From contig CAJTFN010000004.1 of the NCBI GenBank assembly GCA_910575815.1, forward strand, positions 62,001 to 126,000: 64,000 nt of DNA, in the 5' to 3' direction. The notes beneath the pieces are model-generated. The model worked only from the letters and a program-made list of their open reading frames with translations, made no database searches and was not told the origin of the DNA. This DNA is from Oscillospiraceae bacterium (lineage in GTDB: Bacteria > Bacillota > Clostridia > Oscillospirales > Oscillospiraceae). Position numbers and translations under genes: made by a program. The number at the start of each line of letters is the position of its first letter. Position 1 is the first letter of the stretch. Of this stretch, positions 25,866 through 35,145 are shown one piece after another.

Positions 25866-26531
25866 TCAATACCCGCTCTTCTTTCCGCCGGGCTGGCCAT
25901 AGGTCTGGAAGCGCTCCATGACCTCCACCATCTGCCCGGCGGTCAGCACGTTGGGTATGCCGACGCACATGGCCCTGTACTGCAGCTCCGCGATATACTC
26001 CATATTGCAGGCCAAGCCGTAGGCGCTTTTGATGTCCCTGCCGCAGGCCACTAGGCCGTGATTGCCCAGCAGGACAGCGTCGCTGTCCCCGCAGATCTCA
26101 GAGGCGGCCTCCGCCAGCTCCGGGGTGCCGAAGGTGCGGTAGGGCGCGCAGGGGACCTCGGCGGTCCCGGCGTCGCCGATGACGTAGTGCACCGCCTGGA
26201 GGGGCTGTCCCAGCACAGCGAAGGTGGTGCAGAACATGGAGTGGGTGTGGACCACGGATCTGGCGTGGGGCTTGCGTTTGTAAAACGTGGTGTGCAGCTC
26301 CCACTCGCTGGAGGGCTTCCTGGCGCCGTCCGCCACCCGGGCCTCCAGGTCCATCAGCACGATGTCCTCAGGCCTGGTGAAGAAATAGTCTATGCCGGAG
26401 GGGCTGATAGCCATCAGGCCCTTTTCCGGGTCGTAAATGCTGATATTGCCGCTGGTGCCTGTGCTCAGACGGGCGGCGCTCATCTTCTTTCCGTATTCTA
26501 CAATCAGTTCCCGCTCTTCCTGCATCAGCAT
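25866..26531 (-). CDS. fucA: Class II aldolase (fuculose-phosphate aldolase family)
   Basis: The protein has 221 residues, the normal length for the family. Catalytic Glu lies in SSEWELHTTFYK. Zinc ligands are in SVVHTHSMFCTTF and LLGNHGLVACG, and the phosphate-site motif is TSGNISIYD near residue 27. Next to mtnK and mtnA it most likely cleaves 5-methylthioribulose-1-P or 5-deoxyribulose-1-P to DHAP and an aldehyde (the DHAP shunt) rather than fuculose-1-P; no other fucose genes are present. It is the last gene of the operon, 17 bases after mtnA. Confidence 0.88.
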   Translation of the reverse strand: MLMQEERELIVEYGKKMSAARLSTGTSGNISIYDPEKGLMAISPSGIDYFFTRPEDIVLMDLEARVADGARKPSSEWELHTTFYKRKPHARSVVHTHSMFCTTFAVLGQPLQAVHYVIGDAGTAEVPCAPYRTFGTPELAEAASEICGDSDAVLLGNHGLVACGRDIKSAYGLACNMEYIAELQYRAMCVGIPNVLTAGQMVEVMERFQTYGQPGGKKSGY

Positions 26532-26548
26532 GGGGATTATCCTCCTTT

Positions 26549-27601
26549 TTAATAGAACTCCTTGACATCCCGGTCAAAATACTCCCCCAGCAGATAGGGG
26601 ACGTAGACGCCCTTGTCCGTCACGATGCCGGAGATCAGGTGGGGCGGCGTGACGTCGAAGGAGGGATATATGGCCTTCACCTCCGGCAGGGTGTTGGGGA
26701 TATCCCGGTAGCGGAGGACCTGCCGGGGGTCCCGCATCTCGATGGCGATGTCGTCCCGGCTCTGCTTGTCCCGATCTGGAATGCCGGTGACGTAGTAGGG
26801 GACGCCGAAGTGCTTGGCGAGAATGGCCAGCTGAAGGGTCCCGATCTTGTTGGCGATGTGCCCGTCCAGGGCGATCGTGTCCGCCGCGGAGGTGAAGAGG
26901 CCGATGTATTTCCGCTCCATGGCGTAGGCCGCCATGTTGTCCGTGATGACGGTGGTGTCGAAACCCATCTGGGCAAAGCAGCTGGCCGTGAGCCGGGCGC
27001 CCTGGAGATAGGGGCGGGTCTCGGCGCAGAAGACCCGGAAGTCCTTGCTCTGGGCCCGGGCGGCACGGATGACCGTGCCGATAATCGTCTCCCCGAAGCA
27101 CTGGGTCAGGATAGTTCCCCCACTGGGGATCAGGGCGGCCAGATGGTCCCCCACGTCCTGCATGACGCTGTAGCGCCGGTTCAAAGACGCCACCGTGGTT
27201 TCCACAATGGCCTCCACGGGGTTCTCGCCCCGCTCCAGCGCCGCCGCAGCTGCCTCCACGCAGCGGCCCGTGATCTGCCCGTAGCGGTTGGCGGTGGTGG
27301 GCCGGGCGTGGGCCAGGTCGTGGGATGCCTGGCGCAAAAAGGCGAGCTGCTCGTTTTTGCCCCGGTTTCGGACCTGCCAGGCCGCCAGGGCCATGCCCAT
27401 GCCTACGGCGGTGTAGGGTCCGGCGCTCTGGGTCACCATGTCGGCGATGGCCTGGACCACCTCCCGGTAATCCTCGCAGGTGACGAAGCGGACCTCCGTG
27501 GGATAAATGCGGCGGTCCAGGATGCGGACCTTGCCCTCCTCATACCAGGCCACGTTTTCATATCGCAGCAGGAAGGGCATCCCCTCGTCCATTCTGTTCA
27601 T
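26549..27601 (-). CDS. mtnA: Methylthioribose-1-phosphate isomerase-like (MtnA/DrdI)
   Basis: The protein has 350 residues with an eIF2B-like fold. Catalytic Cys is in GTILTQCFGETIIG, where classical MtnA has HCNTG, so this is a divergent branch. Asp is in TTVITDNMAAYAM, and SAADTIALDGHIANKIGT is the nucleotide-sugar loop. It isomerises 5-methylthioribose-1-P or 5-deoxyribose-1-P to the ribulose form. Its place between kinase and aldolase supports the DHAP shunt. Confidence 0.88.
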   Translation of the reverse strand: MNRMDEGMPFLLRYENVAWYEEGKVRILDRRIYPTEVRFVTCEDYREVVQAIADMVTQSAGPYTAVGMGMALAAWQVRNRGKNEQLAFLRQASHDLAHARPTTANRYGQITGRCVEAAAAALERGENPVEAIVETTVASLNRRYSVMQDVGDHLAALIPSGGTILTQCFGETIIGTVIRAARAQSKDFRVFCAETRPYLQGARLTASCFAQMGFDTTVITDNMAAYAMERKYIGLFTSAADTIALDGHIANKIGTLQLAILAKHFGVPYYVTGIPDRDKQSRDDIAIEMRDPRQVLRYRDIPNTLPEVKAIYPSFDVTPPHLISGIVTDKGVYVPYLLGEYFDRDVKEFY

Positions 27602-27614
27602 ACAACGCTCCTTA

Positions 27615-28820
27615 TCAGCTTAAAATCAGGCGGAAGGCGGCGGTCACAGCCTCGCCGTTCCCCAGGGTTTCCCTTCTCTTAATCAGGGCGATGCCCAGCT
27701 TGATCAGCGCCCGCTCCAGAGGGATGCGCCGGTCTGGGTCCGGAACGGAAGTCACCTCCGCCACCTTGGCATCTCCTACCACCCGGCGAATGAGCTCCGT
27801 GCCGGCATAGCCCAGGGAGTCCCGCCAGACGCCCTCCAGATAGCTCCGGCGGAACGCCTCAATGCGGTAGAGCTGGAAGCGGACCAGCTGGTCGTACTTG
27901 GCGGCCAGCCTGGCCATGGTCTGGTCGCAGACGTCCGAAATGGTTTGCTGGAGGGCGGCGATCACCCCAGTCTCCTCCGGCATGGTGAACGCCTTGTTTC
28001 CCCAGGAGAAGAACAGATTCCCAATGACGTTGCCGATGTCGTAGCCCATGGGGCCGTAAAAAGCGAACTCAGGGTCCAGGATCCGGATCCCCTTCTCGTT
28101 GGCGAAGATGGAGCCGGTGTGCAGGTCCCCGTGCAGCAGCGCCTGGGCGTTGTTCATAAAGTTGCAGCGGAGCTTGGCCACCTCCGTGTGGAGCACTTCG
28201 TCACCGTAGAGGAATTCCCGCACAAACGCCTCGTTGCCTGGGCTGATGACGTTGCGGCCCTTGAAATTGTGATAGGGCTCCATCAAAACCAGGTCCTCCG
28301 TGATCTCGCAGAGCTCGGGGTTGGTGAAAAACGCCGCTCGTCGCTTTTTCTCCGCCCGGTCCAGAACCAGGTCCGTGGAGGGGAGGAGCGTATTGGCCAG
28401 GAAGGCGGAGAGATTTTCGGCCAGATGGGGATAGACGCGGTTGGCGGCCAGCTCCCTGCGGAGATTCCCGAAGGCGGAGACGTCCTCCATGGCCGTGGCG
28501 GCCATGACCTCGTCATAGTGGTACACCTGGGGCACATAGCCAGGGGCCAGCTCGTTTTCCAGGCGAAGGACGGCGGCCTCAATCTTGTTGCGATAAATAT
28601 CCAGGGGCCGCCCGGAGGAGCGCAGAAGCTTGTCGGCCTGCTTGATGATGACGGAGTGCCCGTCCCGCCTGGAACGAACCCGGAACACGTAGTTGATGTT
28701 TCCGTCCCCGATTTCCACACAATCCGTCTCCTCATCCGGATCGAAGCGGTGGAGCACCTCCACGGCGTACCGCCCTGCGTCGGAAGGGGTCATTAAAAAG
28801 AACGCGCTGAAATCCCTCAT
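27615..28820 (-). CDS. mtnK: Methylthioribose kinase
   Basis: The protein has 401 residues. The start MRDFSAFFLM follows CAGGAGGTTTCAGC. It has an aminoglycoside-kinase-like fold with a nucleotide loop (EIGDGNINYVFRV), the catalytic HGDLHTGSIF and the metal-binding ILDPEFAFYGPMGYDIGN. It phosphorylates 5-methylthioribose (and probably 5-deoxyribose) at C1. It is the first gene of the operon, divergent from the DeoR gene. No MTA nucleosidase is seen nearby, so the free sugar is either imported or made elsewhere. Confidence 0.92.
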   Translation of the reverse strand: MRDFSAFFLMTPSDAGRYAVEVLHRFDPDEETDCVEIGDGNINYVFRVRSRRDGHSVIIKQADKLLRSSGRPLDIYRNKIEAAVLRLENELAPGYVPQVYHYDEVMAATAMEDVSAFGNLRRELAANRVYPHLAENLSAFLANTLLPSTDLVLDRAEKKRRAAFFTNPELCEITEDLVLMEPYHNFKGRNVISPGNEAFVREFLYGDEVLHTEVAKLRCNFMNNAQALLHGDLHTGSIFANEKGIRILDPEFAFYGPMGYDIGNVIGNLFFSWGNKAFTMPEETGVIAALQQTISDVCDQTMARLAAKYDQLVRFQLYRIEAFRRSYLEGVWRDSLGYAGTELIRRVVGDAKVAEVTSVPDPDRRIPLERALIKLGIALIKRRETLGNGEAVTAAFRLILS

Positions 28821-28909
28821 GCTGAAACCTCCTGAAAAAAAGTTTTTGTTTTCCGTCCCAAAGGTCCGGCTGAAAATGTAAGACCAGTTTTGTGAGTTTT
28901 TGCCGGTTG

Positions 28910-28939
28910 TTGACAAACAGTCACACAGCGTTATATAAT
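28910..28939 (+). promoter_or_regulatory. Consensus promoter for the DeoR gene
   Basis: TTGACA (28910-28915) and TATAAT (28934-28939) are separated by 18 bases, both perfect. It lies in the divergent region between mtnK and the regulator, so regulator bound here could control both directions. Confidence 0.85.
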
Positions 28940-28977
28940 GGAAAAACCACAAATAACGGATCGTGATGGGGGACAAT

Positions 28978-29751
28978 ATGGTAAAGTTTGAACGGCAGAG
29001 TGTCATTGAACGGGAGGTAGCCAAGCAGGGCTTCGTCCTGGTGCCGGCGATGAGCGAAATGCTCCAGTGCAGCGAGGAGACCATCCGCCGGGACCTGAAG
29101 GAAATGGAACGGGAGGGGAAGCTCACCCGCACTCACGGCGGCGCCTATCTGCTGGACAAGTATGACAAGAGCTACCCGACGGCCCTGCGCAAAACCTACA
29201 TGCACCGCACGAAAAGCAGGCTGGCCCGCCTGGCCATGCAGTACATCCGGGAGAACGAGGTGATTATGCTGGACTCCAGCACCACGTGTCTGGCCCTGGC
29301 GGAGGAGTTGGCGGAGTCCCAGATCAGCCTGACGGTTATCACCAATTCCCTGCCGGTGTGCAACCTCTGCAACGACAACCATACGAACATCAACCTGATC
29401 TGCATGGGGGGCACCTTCCGGAGAAGGACCTCCTCCTTCACCGACTACCATACAATTGATGCCCTGGCGGCCTACCACGCCGACCGCGCGTTCATCAGCT
29501 GCCCGAAGATATCCGTGGAGTATGGCCTCTCAGACAACCATTTAAGCGAGGCGCATGTGCGTGAGGTCATGATCCGGCACTCCCGCAGATGTTACTTGGT
29601 GGCGGACCACACGAAATTCAAGGGCAACGCCAACATCCTCTTCCGCGGCATGGACCGCCTGGACGCGATCATCACCGACCAGCCCCTCTCCGAGGAGTGG
29701 GAGTCCTTCGCGGAAAAGACGGGGATTGAACTGAAATACTGCATAGAATAG
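28978..29751 (+). CDS. DeoR/GlpR-family repressor of the salvage operon
   Basis: The protein has 257 residues. ATG 28978 is preferred to GTG 28963 because TGGGGGA sits just before it. The N-terminal HTH is VLVPAMSEMLQCSEETIRRD with LTRTHGGAYL. The sugar-phosphate domain follows (MLDSSTTCLALAEEL, TVITNSLPVCN, MGGTFRRRTSSF, DRAFISCPKISVEYGL, LVADHTKF). It probably senses a pathway phosphate (for example methylthioribose-1-P) and represses mtnK-mtnA-fucA. Confidence 0.88.
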   Translation: MVKFERQSVIEREVAKQGFVLVPAMSEMLQCSEETIRRDLKEMEREGKLTRTHGGAYLLDKYDKSYPTALRKTYMHRTKSRLARLAMQYIRENEVIMLDSSTTCLALAEELAESQISLTVITNSLPVCNLCNDNHTNINLICMGGTFRRRTSSFTDYHTIDALAAYHADRAFISCPKISVEYGLSDNHLSEAHVREVMIRHSRRCYLVADHTKFKGNANILFRGMDRLDAIITDQPLSEEWESFAEKTGIELKYCIE

Positions 29752-29757
29752 GACAAG

Positions 29758-29786
29758 GCGCCCGAGTATCAGCCCGGGCGCTTTTT
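29758..29786 (+). terminator. Intrinsic terminator after the DeoR gene
   Basis: GCGCCCG and CGGGCGC form the stem around a ten-base loop, followed by TTTTT. Confidence 0.85.
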
Positions 29787-30413
29787 ACCGGCATTGTTTC
29801 CCAAACGCGCGGCAAAACGGGCAAAAATCAACATTTTATTCAGAAGGAGTCAGCAGATCGAGAAAAATGCGTTGGAAAACCGGGGTGGCAATTCAAAAAC
29901 GCAATTATTTTAAGTTCCATTATATATCTAAACGCAAAAAATGCAAACATTAATGGAGATTTTTATTAAATTCGATTATTTCAACAAAAATCAACATCTC
30001 GGTTTAGAAAAAACAACAAAAATTGTAAATATCACCCAAAGAAAAACGGGGAAAATGATAAAATCAAAATAAATATCGATGAAATTATTATTAAAAATAT
30101 AATAATTTGGCATTATTGTTGAACTTATTAGCTGAAATATTGGATTGACGGATTATGTTGAAAAAAGCACAATAAGGACTTGACAAACGGTGGTTTTTTT
30201 GGTTAACTACATACAAAGGAACTCGCGGGAAGCCACGCAGCACAGGGTAAATACCGCAAAAACCCACAAATTTGCAAAGGCGGTTGCCGGACGCGAGGTG
30301 GGAGCGGGAGAACTGCCGCAGCCCTGCCCGCGCGTCCGACATGCGCGCCGGCGACGGCGGCACCACACAGGACCCCCGCGCTGCGGGAAGCTAGAACGAA
30401 AAGGAGTATTGAC
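29787..30413. other. Long AT-rich to GC-rich leader before livK
   Basis: No gene is seen. 29850-30180 is strongly AT-rich with A and T tracts (curved-DNA or UP-element-like). TTGACA occurs at 30180-30185 with a weak TTAACT 17 bases on. The following 210 bases are GC-rich and could fold, but I recognise no riboswitch class. Confidence 0.5.
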
Positions 30414-31616
30414 ATGAAAAACGGAAAGAGAATCTTTTCAGCACTGTTGATCGCCTGTCTACTGGCCCTGGCGGCCGCCGGCTGCGGCGGGAACGCCGGA
30501 GGAAGCTCCGGAGAGAGCCAGCCCGCAAACCAGGATCAGGCCAAGACGGACGCGCCCTCTGAGGGAGAGGTCATTTATAAGTTCGCGTTTATGGCGCCCC
30601 TAACCGGCGACGCCGCCCAGTACGGCCTCTCCATGGAGAAGTCCGCGAAGCTGCGGGTAGAGATGGTGAACAATGCCGGAGGAATCAACGGGGGCAAAAT
30701 TGTGGTGGATTACTTCGACGACAAAAACGACGCTACGGAAGCGGTAAACATTGCCAACAAAATCATCGCGGACGACAGCTACCTGGGCGTCTGCGGGCCT
30801 TTCGGATCCACGGTGGCCATGGCCGTGGCCCCCATTTTTGAAAAGGCGGGTATCACCATGTTTTCCCCCACCGCCTCCCACCCGGATCTAACCGGCATGG
30901 GCGAGTACATTTTCCGGGGCACCCGGACCCAGACCATCGAGACCGGTGAGTATGTCCGCTTCATGTACGACACACTGAACGCCCGGAAGGTCGGAATGCT
31001 CTACGCCCAGAACGACTGGGGTCTGTCCATCAAGGAGGTCTTTGAAAAGGACTTCACCGCCAAGGGCGGAGAGCTTGTGATCGCGGAGCCCTATATCGTG
31101 GGCCAGACCACGGATTTCTCCACGCTGCTGACTAAGATCAAGGCCCAGGACATCGACACCTTCTTCTTTGTCGCCCAGTACGACGACGCTGCCAAGGTCA
31201 TCAAGCAGGCCCACAGCCTGGATCTGGACGCCACCTATGTCGGGCCCTCCAACATGATGACGGACGAGTTCATCGCCCTGCTGGGCGACGAGGCCGAGGG
31301 CATCTTCCTGATGACCGGCTTTGTCCCGGGCAACACCGAGCCGGCCTATGTGGAGGCCAACGACGCCTACAAGGCCATGTACAGCGGAGAAGAAATCGAC
31401 CAATACGGCATGGGCGCCTATGACACCATCGCCATGTTCGCCGACGCCTGCGCGGAAGCGGGCGGAGACCGGGCGGCCATCAAGGACTGGCTCTACGGCA
31501 TGGTGAACTGGGAGGGCTCCTCCGGCCTGTATACCATGACGGAGACCGGCGATCCGCTGAAGCCCTGCTATCCCATGATTATCAAGGATGGCAAGTTCAT
31601 TCAGTACGAGGAGTAA
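30414..31616 (+). CDS. livK: LivK-type ABC substrate-binding lipoprotein
   Basis: The protein has 400 residues. A signal peptide (FSALLIACLLALAAAGC) ends in a lipobox Cys at about residue 24, followed by a Gly/Ser/Glu linker. The Peripla_BP_6 fold begins KFAFMAPLTGDAAQYG, with VDYFDDKNDATEAVNIANKI and GPFGSTVAMAVAPIFEKAG as family blocks. The ribosome site is AAAAGGAG. It is the first gene of a complete five-gene Liv transporter. The ligand could be a branched-chain amino acid, but the family also binds amides and other polar molecules. Confidence 0.9.
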   Translation: MKNGKRIFSALLIACLLALAAAGCGGNAGGSSGESQPANQDQAKTDAPSEGEVIYKFAFMAPLTGDAAQYGLSMEKSAKLRVEMVNNAGGINGGKIVVDYFDDKNDATEAVNIANKIIADDSYLGVCGPFGSTVAMAVAPIFEKAGITMFSPTASHPDLTGMGEYIFRGTRTQTIETGEYVRFMYDTLNARKVGMLYAQNDWGLSIKEVFEKDFTAKGGELVIAEPYIVGQTTDFSTLLTKIKAQDIDTFFFVAQYDDAAKVIKQAHSLDLDATYVGPSNMMTDEFIALLGDEAEGIFLMTGFVPGNTEPAYVEANDAYKAMYSGEEIDQYGMGAYDTIAMFADACAEAGGDRAAIKDWLYGMVNWEGSSGLYTMTETGDPLKPCYPMIIKDGKFIQYEE

Positions 31617-31706
31617 AAGGCCCTGCCGCGCGGAAGCGGGTCATGAGACGAGTGAGAGTAGAGCGTCCCGCTCTGCTCTCACCTGTTATAGAGAGAGGAA
31701 GATGAT

Positions 31707-32585
31707 ATGTTCTTTCAACAGATGATAAACGGACTGACGATCGGCAGCACATACGCTTTGGTGGCGATTGGCTTTTCCATGGTGTTCGGCGTTCTGGAGC
31801 TGACGAACTTCGCCAACGGCTCGTTCTACATTTTGGGCGCCTATCTGACCCTTACTTTTATGAACGCCATGCGGGGGAATTTCTACGTCGCGTTTGCCAT
31901 CAGCATCATCGGCACCGGCCTGGTTGGGGCGCTGATGGACCGCCTGACGCTGCGCCCGATGCGCAAGAAGGGAGCGCCCGGCATTGCCGCGGTGATCGCC
32001 ACCATCGGCTTCTCGGAGATCATCAACAACTTCGCCCTTGTGTTCTTCGGAACGGAGACCAAGCCCTTCCCCAATATTTTCAAGGTAGGGAAGATCCGCC
32101 TCGGCGGGGCGATCATCACCTATCTCCAGATCATCATCTTCGTGGTGGCCCTGGTGCTGATGCTGGTCCTGTCCCTGATGGTGTACAAAACGAAGGTGGG
32201 CAAAGCCATGCGGGCCACGGCCCAGAACACCAGCGCCGCCCGGCTGATGGGCATCAATGTGAACCATATTATAACCCTCACCTTCTTTATCGGAACCCTG
32301 CTGGCCGCTGTGGCGGGCACGCTGGTGGCCATGTATGTGGAGTCCGTCAGCGTGGGCTTGGCCAGCGCCATCAGCATGAAGACCTTCGCCGCCGCGGTGT
32401 TGGGAGGGGTGGGCAGTCTGCCGGGAGCCATGGTGGGCGGCATCCTCCTGGGGCTGGTGGAGACCATTGTGGCCGGCTATATCAGCTCCGGCTACCGGGA
32501 CGCGATCGCCTTTATCATCTTGATCCTCGTGCTGATCTTCAGGCCGGCGGGCCTGTTCGGGCAGAAGACCCAGGCGAAGGTATAG
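31707..32585 (+). CDS. livH: LivH-type ABC permease
   Basis: The protein has 292 residues with about eight membrane helices. Family blocks are MINGLTIGSTYALVAIGFSM, LTNFANGSFYILGAYLT and FAAAVLGGVGSLPGAMVGG (the loop that contacts the ATPase). It forms the membrane channel with LivM, whose gene starts nine bases later. Confidence 0.92.
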   Translation: MFFQQMINGLTIGSTYALVAIGFSMVFGVLELTNFANGSFYILGAYLTLTFMNAMRGNFYVAFAISIIGTGLVGALMDRLTLRPMRKKGAPGIAAVIATIGFSEIINNFALVFFGTETKPFPNIFKVGKIRLGGAIITYLQIIIFVVALVLMLVLSLMVYKTKVGKAMRATAQNTSAARLMGINVNHIITLTFFIGTLLAAVAGTLVAMYVESVSVGLASAISMKTFAAAVLGGVGSLPGAMVGGILLGLVETIVAGYISSGYRDAIAFIILILVLIFRPAGLFGQKTQAKV

Positions 32586-32594
32586 GAGGGTGCT

Positions 32595-33650
32595 ATGAAA
32601 AAGAAATTAGTAAGAGCCTGGGCGAGGCACGAGCGCCTTGTGAACCTCATTGCCCTGGCGGTGGCGGTGCTGTATCCTCTGGTTTTCACCTCTCCCTATG
32701 TGATGAACATTGTGATCATGGGCCTGATCTTCAGCGTGCTCTCTATCTCGCTAAACCTGATCACCGGCTATCTCGGCCAGGTCACCCTGGGACACGCCGC
32801 CTTTTACAGCATCGGAGCTTATGTCGCGGCAATCCTGGCGACGAAGTTCCAGTGGAGCTTTTTGGCCACCTTTGTGTGCGCCGCGGCCTTCTCGTCTCTG
32901 TTCGGCATCCTGCTGGGTCTGCCGACGCTGCGCCTCAGCGGCAACTACCTGGCCATTGTGACGATGGCCTTCGGCGAGATTACAAGGCTGATTGAGCTGA
33001 ATTGGATGAGCCTCACCCGGGGGCCCATGGGCATCCCGGCGATCCCGGCCCCGTCCCTGTTCGGTGTGGAGCTCAGCACGCCCCGCTCCAAGTACTACCT
33101 GATCCTGATTGTGCTGATCCTCTCCATCATTGTGGTTCACAACATCGTCAATTCCCGCACCGGAAGGACCTTCCTGGCCATCAAGGGCGACAGCATCGCC
33201 GCCGAGGCCATGGGGATCAACCTGTTCCGCTACAAGCTGCTGTGCTTCTCCCTCTCCGCCATGATCGCCGGAGTGGCGGGCGCGTTTTACGCTCATTACA
33301 TGTCCTTCATCGATCCCACCTCCCTCTCCGCCGGCGTGTCCACCCGGATTCTCAGCATGACCATCATGGGAGGACTGGGCAGCATTCCCGGTTCCATCTT
33401 CGGCGCCCTGACGCTGACGGCGGTGCCGGAGCTGCTGCGGGCCCTTTCCGAGGCCATGCTCCACTGGTCCGATTCCCTGGCACCGATGGCCCGGGTCCTG
33501 GTGGAGTCCCGCCAGATTGTCTACGGCTTCATCCTGGTCGTCATGGTGCTGGTCAAGTCCGACGGCCTTCTAGGCGGCATCAACCTGAAATACGAGCGCC
33601 AGAACATGCGCATGGAAGAAGAGGCGGAAAAGGAGGCGGCTGAGAAATGA
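32595..33650 (+). CDS. livM: LivM-type ABC permease
   Basis: The protein has 351 residues. Family blocks are LNLITGYLGQVTLGHAAFYS, LRLSGNYLAIVTMAFGEITR, RTGRTFLAIKGDSIAAEAMG and TIMGGLGSIPGSIFGA. It ends in a charged Glu/Lys tail (MRMEEEAEKEAAEK). It overlaps livG by four bases. Confidence 0.92.
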   Translation: MKKKLVRAWARHERLVNLIALAVAVLYPLVFTSPYVMNIVIMGLIFSVLSISLNLITGYLGQVTLGHAAFYSIGAYVAAILATKFQWSFLATFVCAAAFSSLFGILLGLPTLRLSGNYLAIVTMAFGEITRLIELNWMSLTRGPMGIPAIPAPSLFGVELSTPRSKYYLILIVLILSIIVVHNIVNSRTGRTFLAIKGDSIAAEAMGINLFRYKLLCFSLSAMIAGVAGAFYAHYMSFIDPTSLSAGVSTRILSMTIMGGLGSIPGSIFGALTLTAVPELLRALSEAMLHWSDSLAPMARVLVESRQIVYGFILVVMVLVKSDGLLGGINLKYERQNMRMEEEAEKEAAEK

Positions 33651-34411
33651 AGACGCTGCTGAAAGCGGAACACATCACCCAGCGTTTCGGCGGGCTTGTG
33701 GCCGTCTCCGACGTGAGCATGGAGGTGGGCGAGCACCAGATCGTGGGCATCATCGGCCCCAACGGTGCGGGAAAAACCACGTTTTTCAACATCATCACCG
33801 GCCTCTATACGCCCACGGAGGGCAGGGTCCTTTTCAACGACCGGGACATCACCGGCCTGAAGCCCTATAAGGTGACAGACCTGGGTCTGGCGCGGACCTT
33901 CCAGAACATCCGGCTCTTCGGGGACATGACGGCCCTGGAAAACACCATGGTGGGGATGCATACCCGCACCGGCACCACAGTGCTGGACGCCATCTTCCGC
34001 ACGAAAAAGCACCACGAGGAGGAAAAGCAGTGCGAGGAGAAGGCGAAGGAATATCTGCACCAGACCGGGCTGTACGAGTACCGCTACTGGCTGGCCAAGA
34101 GCCTGCCTTACGGTCTCCAGCGTCGGCTCGAGATTGCCCGAGCTATGGCGTCCCGCCCTCAGATCCTCCTTCTGGACGAGCCCGCCGCCGGTATGAACGA
34201 GCAGGAGACGGCGGACCTGATGGGGTTCATTGAGGAGCTCCAGGGGATGGGCTACACGATCACGCTGATCGAGCATGACATGAAGCTGGTCATGAACGTT
34301 TGTGAGGACATCTACGTGCTGGATCACGGCGAGCTGATCGCCCACGGGGCCCCCTCGAGCATTCAGAGCAACCCCCGGGTTATCGAGGCGTATCTGGGAA
34401 AGGAGGCTTGA
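33647..34411 (+). CDS. livG: LivG-type ABC ATPase
   Basis: The protein has 254 residues. It has Walker A GPNGAGKTTF, signature YGLQRRLEIARAMA (LSYGxQR variant) and Walker B ILLLDEPAAGMNEQE. The C-terminal LivG-type tail (VIEAYLGKEA) is complete. It powers LivHM together with LivF. Confidence 0.93.
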   Translation: MKTLLKAEHITQRFGGLVAVSDVSMEVGEHQIVGIIGPNGAGKTTFFNIITGLYTPTEGRVLFNDRDITGLKPYKVTDLGLARTFQNIRLFGDMTALENTMVGMHTRTGTTVLDAIFRTKKHHEEEKQCEEKAKEYLHQTGLYEYRYWLAKSLPYGLQRRLEIARAMASRPQILLLDEPAAGMNEQETADLMGFIEELQGMGYTITLIEHDMKLVMNVCEDIYVLDHGELIAHGAPSSIQSNPRVIEAYLGKEA

Positions 34412-34414
34412 GAC

Positions 34415-35128
34415 GTGGCGTTTCTGGAAGTGAAGGACCTGCATGTCAGCTATGGGGCCATCAAGGCCATACAGGGAATATCCCTGAAGGTGGAAAAGGG
34501 GGAAGTGGTTACCCTCATCGGCTCTAACGGGGCGGGGAAAACCACGACAATGAACACGCTGGCGGGCCTCATTAAGCCCGCGGCCGGACAGATCCTCTTC
34601 AAAGAGGAGAATATCGCGGGCCATGACGCGCCGGACGTCGTATCCCGGGGTATCACCCTCTCGCCGGAGGGGCGCCAGGTGTTCCCCAAGCTCTCCGTGT
34701 GGGAAAACCTGGATATGGGGGCCTACTCGGTAAAGGACCCGGCGGTGCGGAAGCGGGGGTTCGAACAGGCGTTCAGCCTTTTCCCAATTCTGAAGGAGCG
34801 CTCCAGCCAGCCGGCGGGCACGCTTTCCGGCGGCGAACAGCAGATGCTGGCGGTGGCCCGGGCCCTGATGAGCGACCCAGAGGTCCTGATGCTGGATGAG
34901 CCCTCCCTGGGCCTGGCCCCCATCATCATTCAGGACATCTTCAACCTGATTAAGAAAATCAACGGCATGGGGACGACCATCCTTCTGGTGGAGCAAAACG
35001 CGAAAATGGCGCTGGGCATCTCCGACCGGGGATACGTCCTGGAGACCGGCCGGATCGTCCACGTGGGTACGGGCGAAGAGCTGATGAAGAGCGACGAGGT
35101 AAAGAATGCCTATCTGGGCGGCATATAG
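34415..35128 (+). CDS. livF: LivF-type ABC ATPase
   Basis: The protein has 237 residues. GTG start three bases after livG. It has Walker A GSNGAGKTTT, signature LSGGEQQMLAVARAL and Walker B VLMLDEPSLGLAP, and ends VKNAYLGGI as LivF does. It is the last transporter gene; the next gene follows in 17 bases. Confidence 0.93.
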   Translation: MAFLEVKDLHVSYGAIKAIQGISLKVEKGEVVTLIGSNGAGKTTTMNTLAGLIKPAAGQILFKEENIAGHDAPDVVSRGITLSPEGRQVFPKLSVWENLDMGAYSVKDPAVRKRGFEQAFSLFPILKERSSQPAGTLSGGEQQMLAVARALMSDPEVLMLDEPSLGLAPIIIQDIFNLIKKINGMGTTILLVEQNAKMALGISDRGYVLETGRIVHVGTGEELMKSDEVKNAYLGGI

Positions 35129-35145
35129 AGAGGAGAAACCACGCT

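Noticed and set aside
28910..28978. A SAM-type riboswitch sought before the methylthioribose genes
   Set aside because: The mtnK leader is only about 90 bases and shows no conserved SAM-riboswitch core or terminator.
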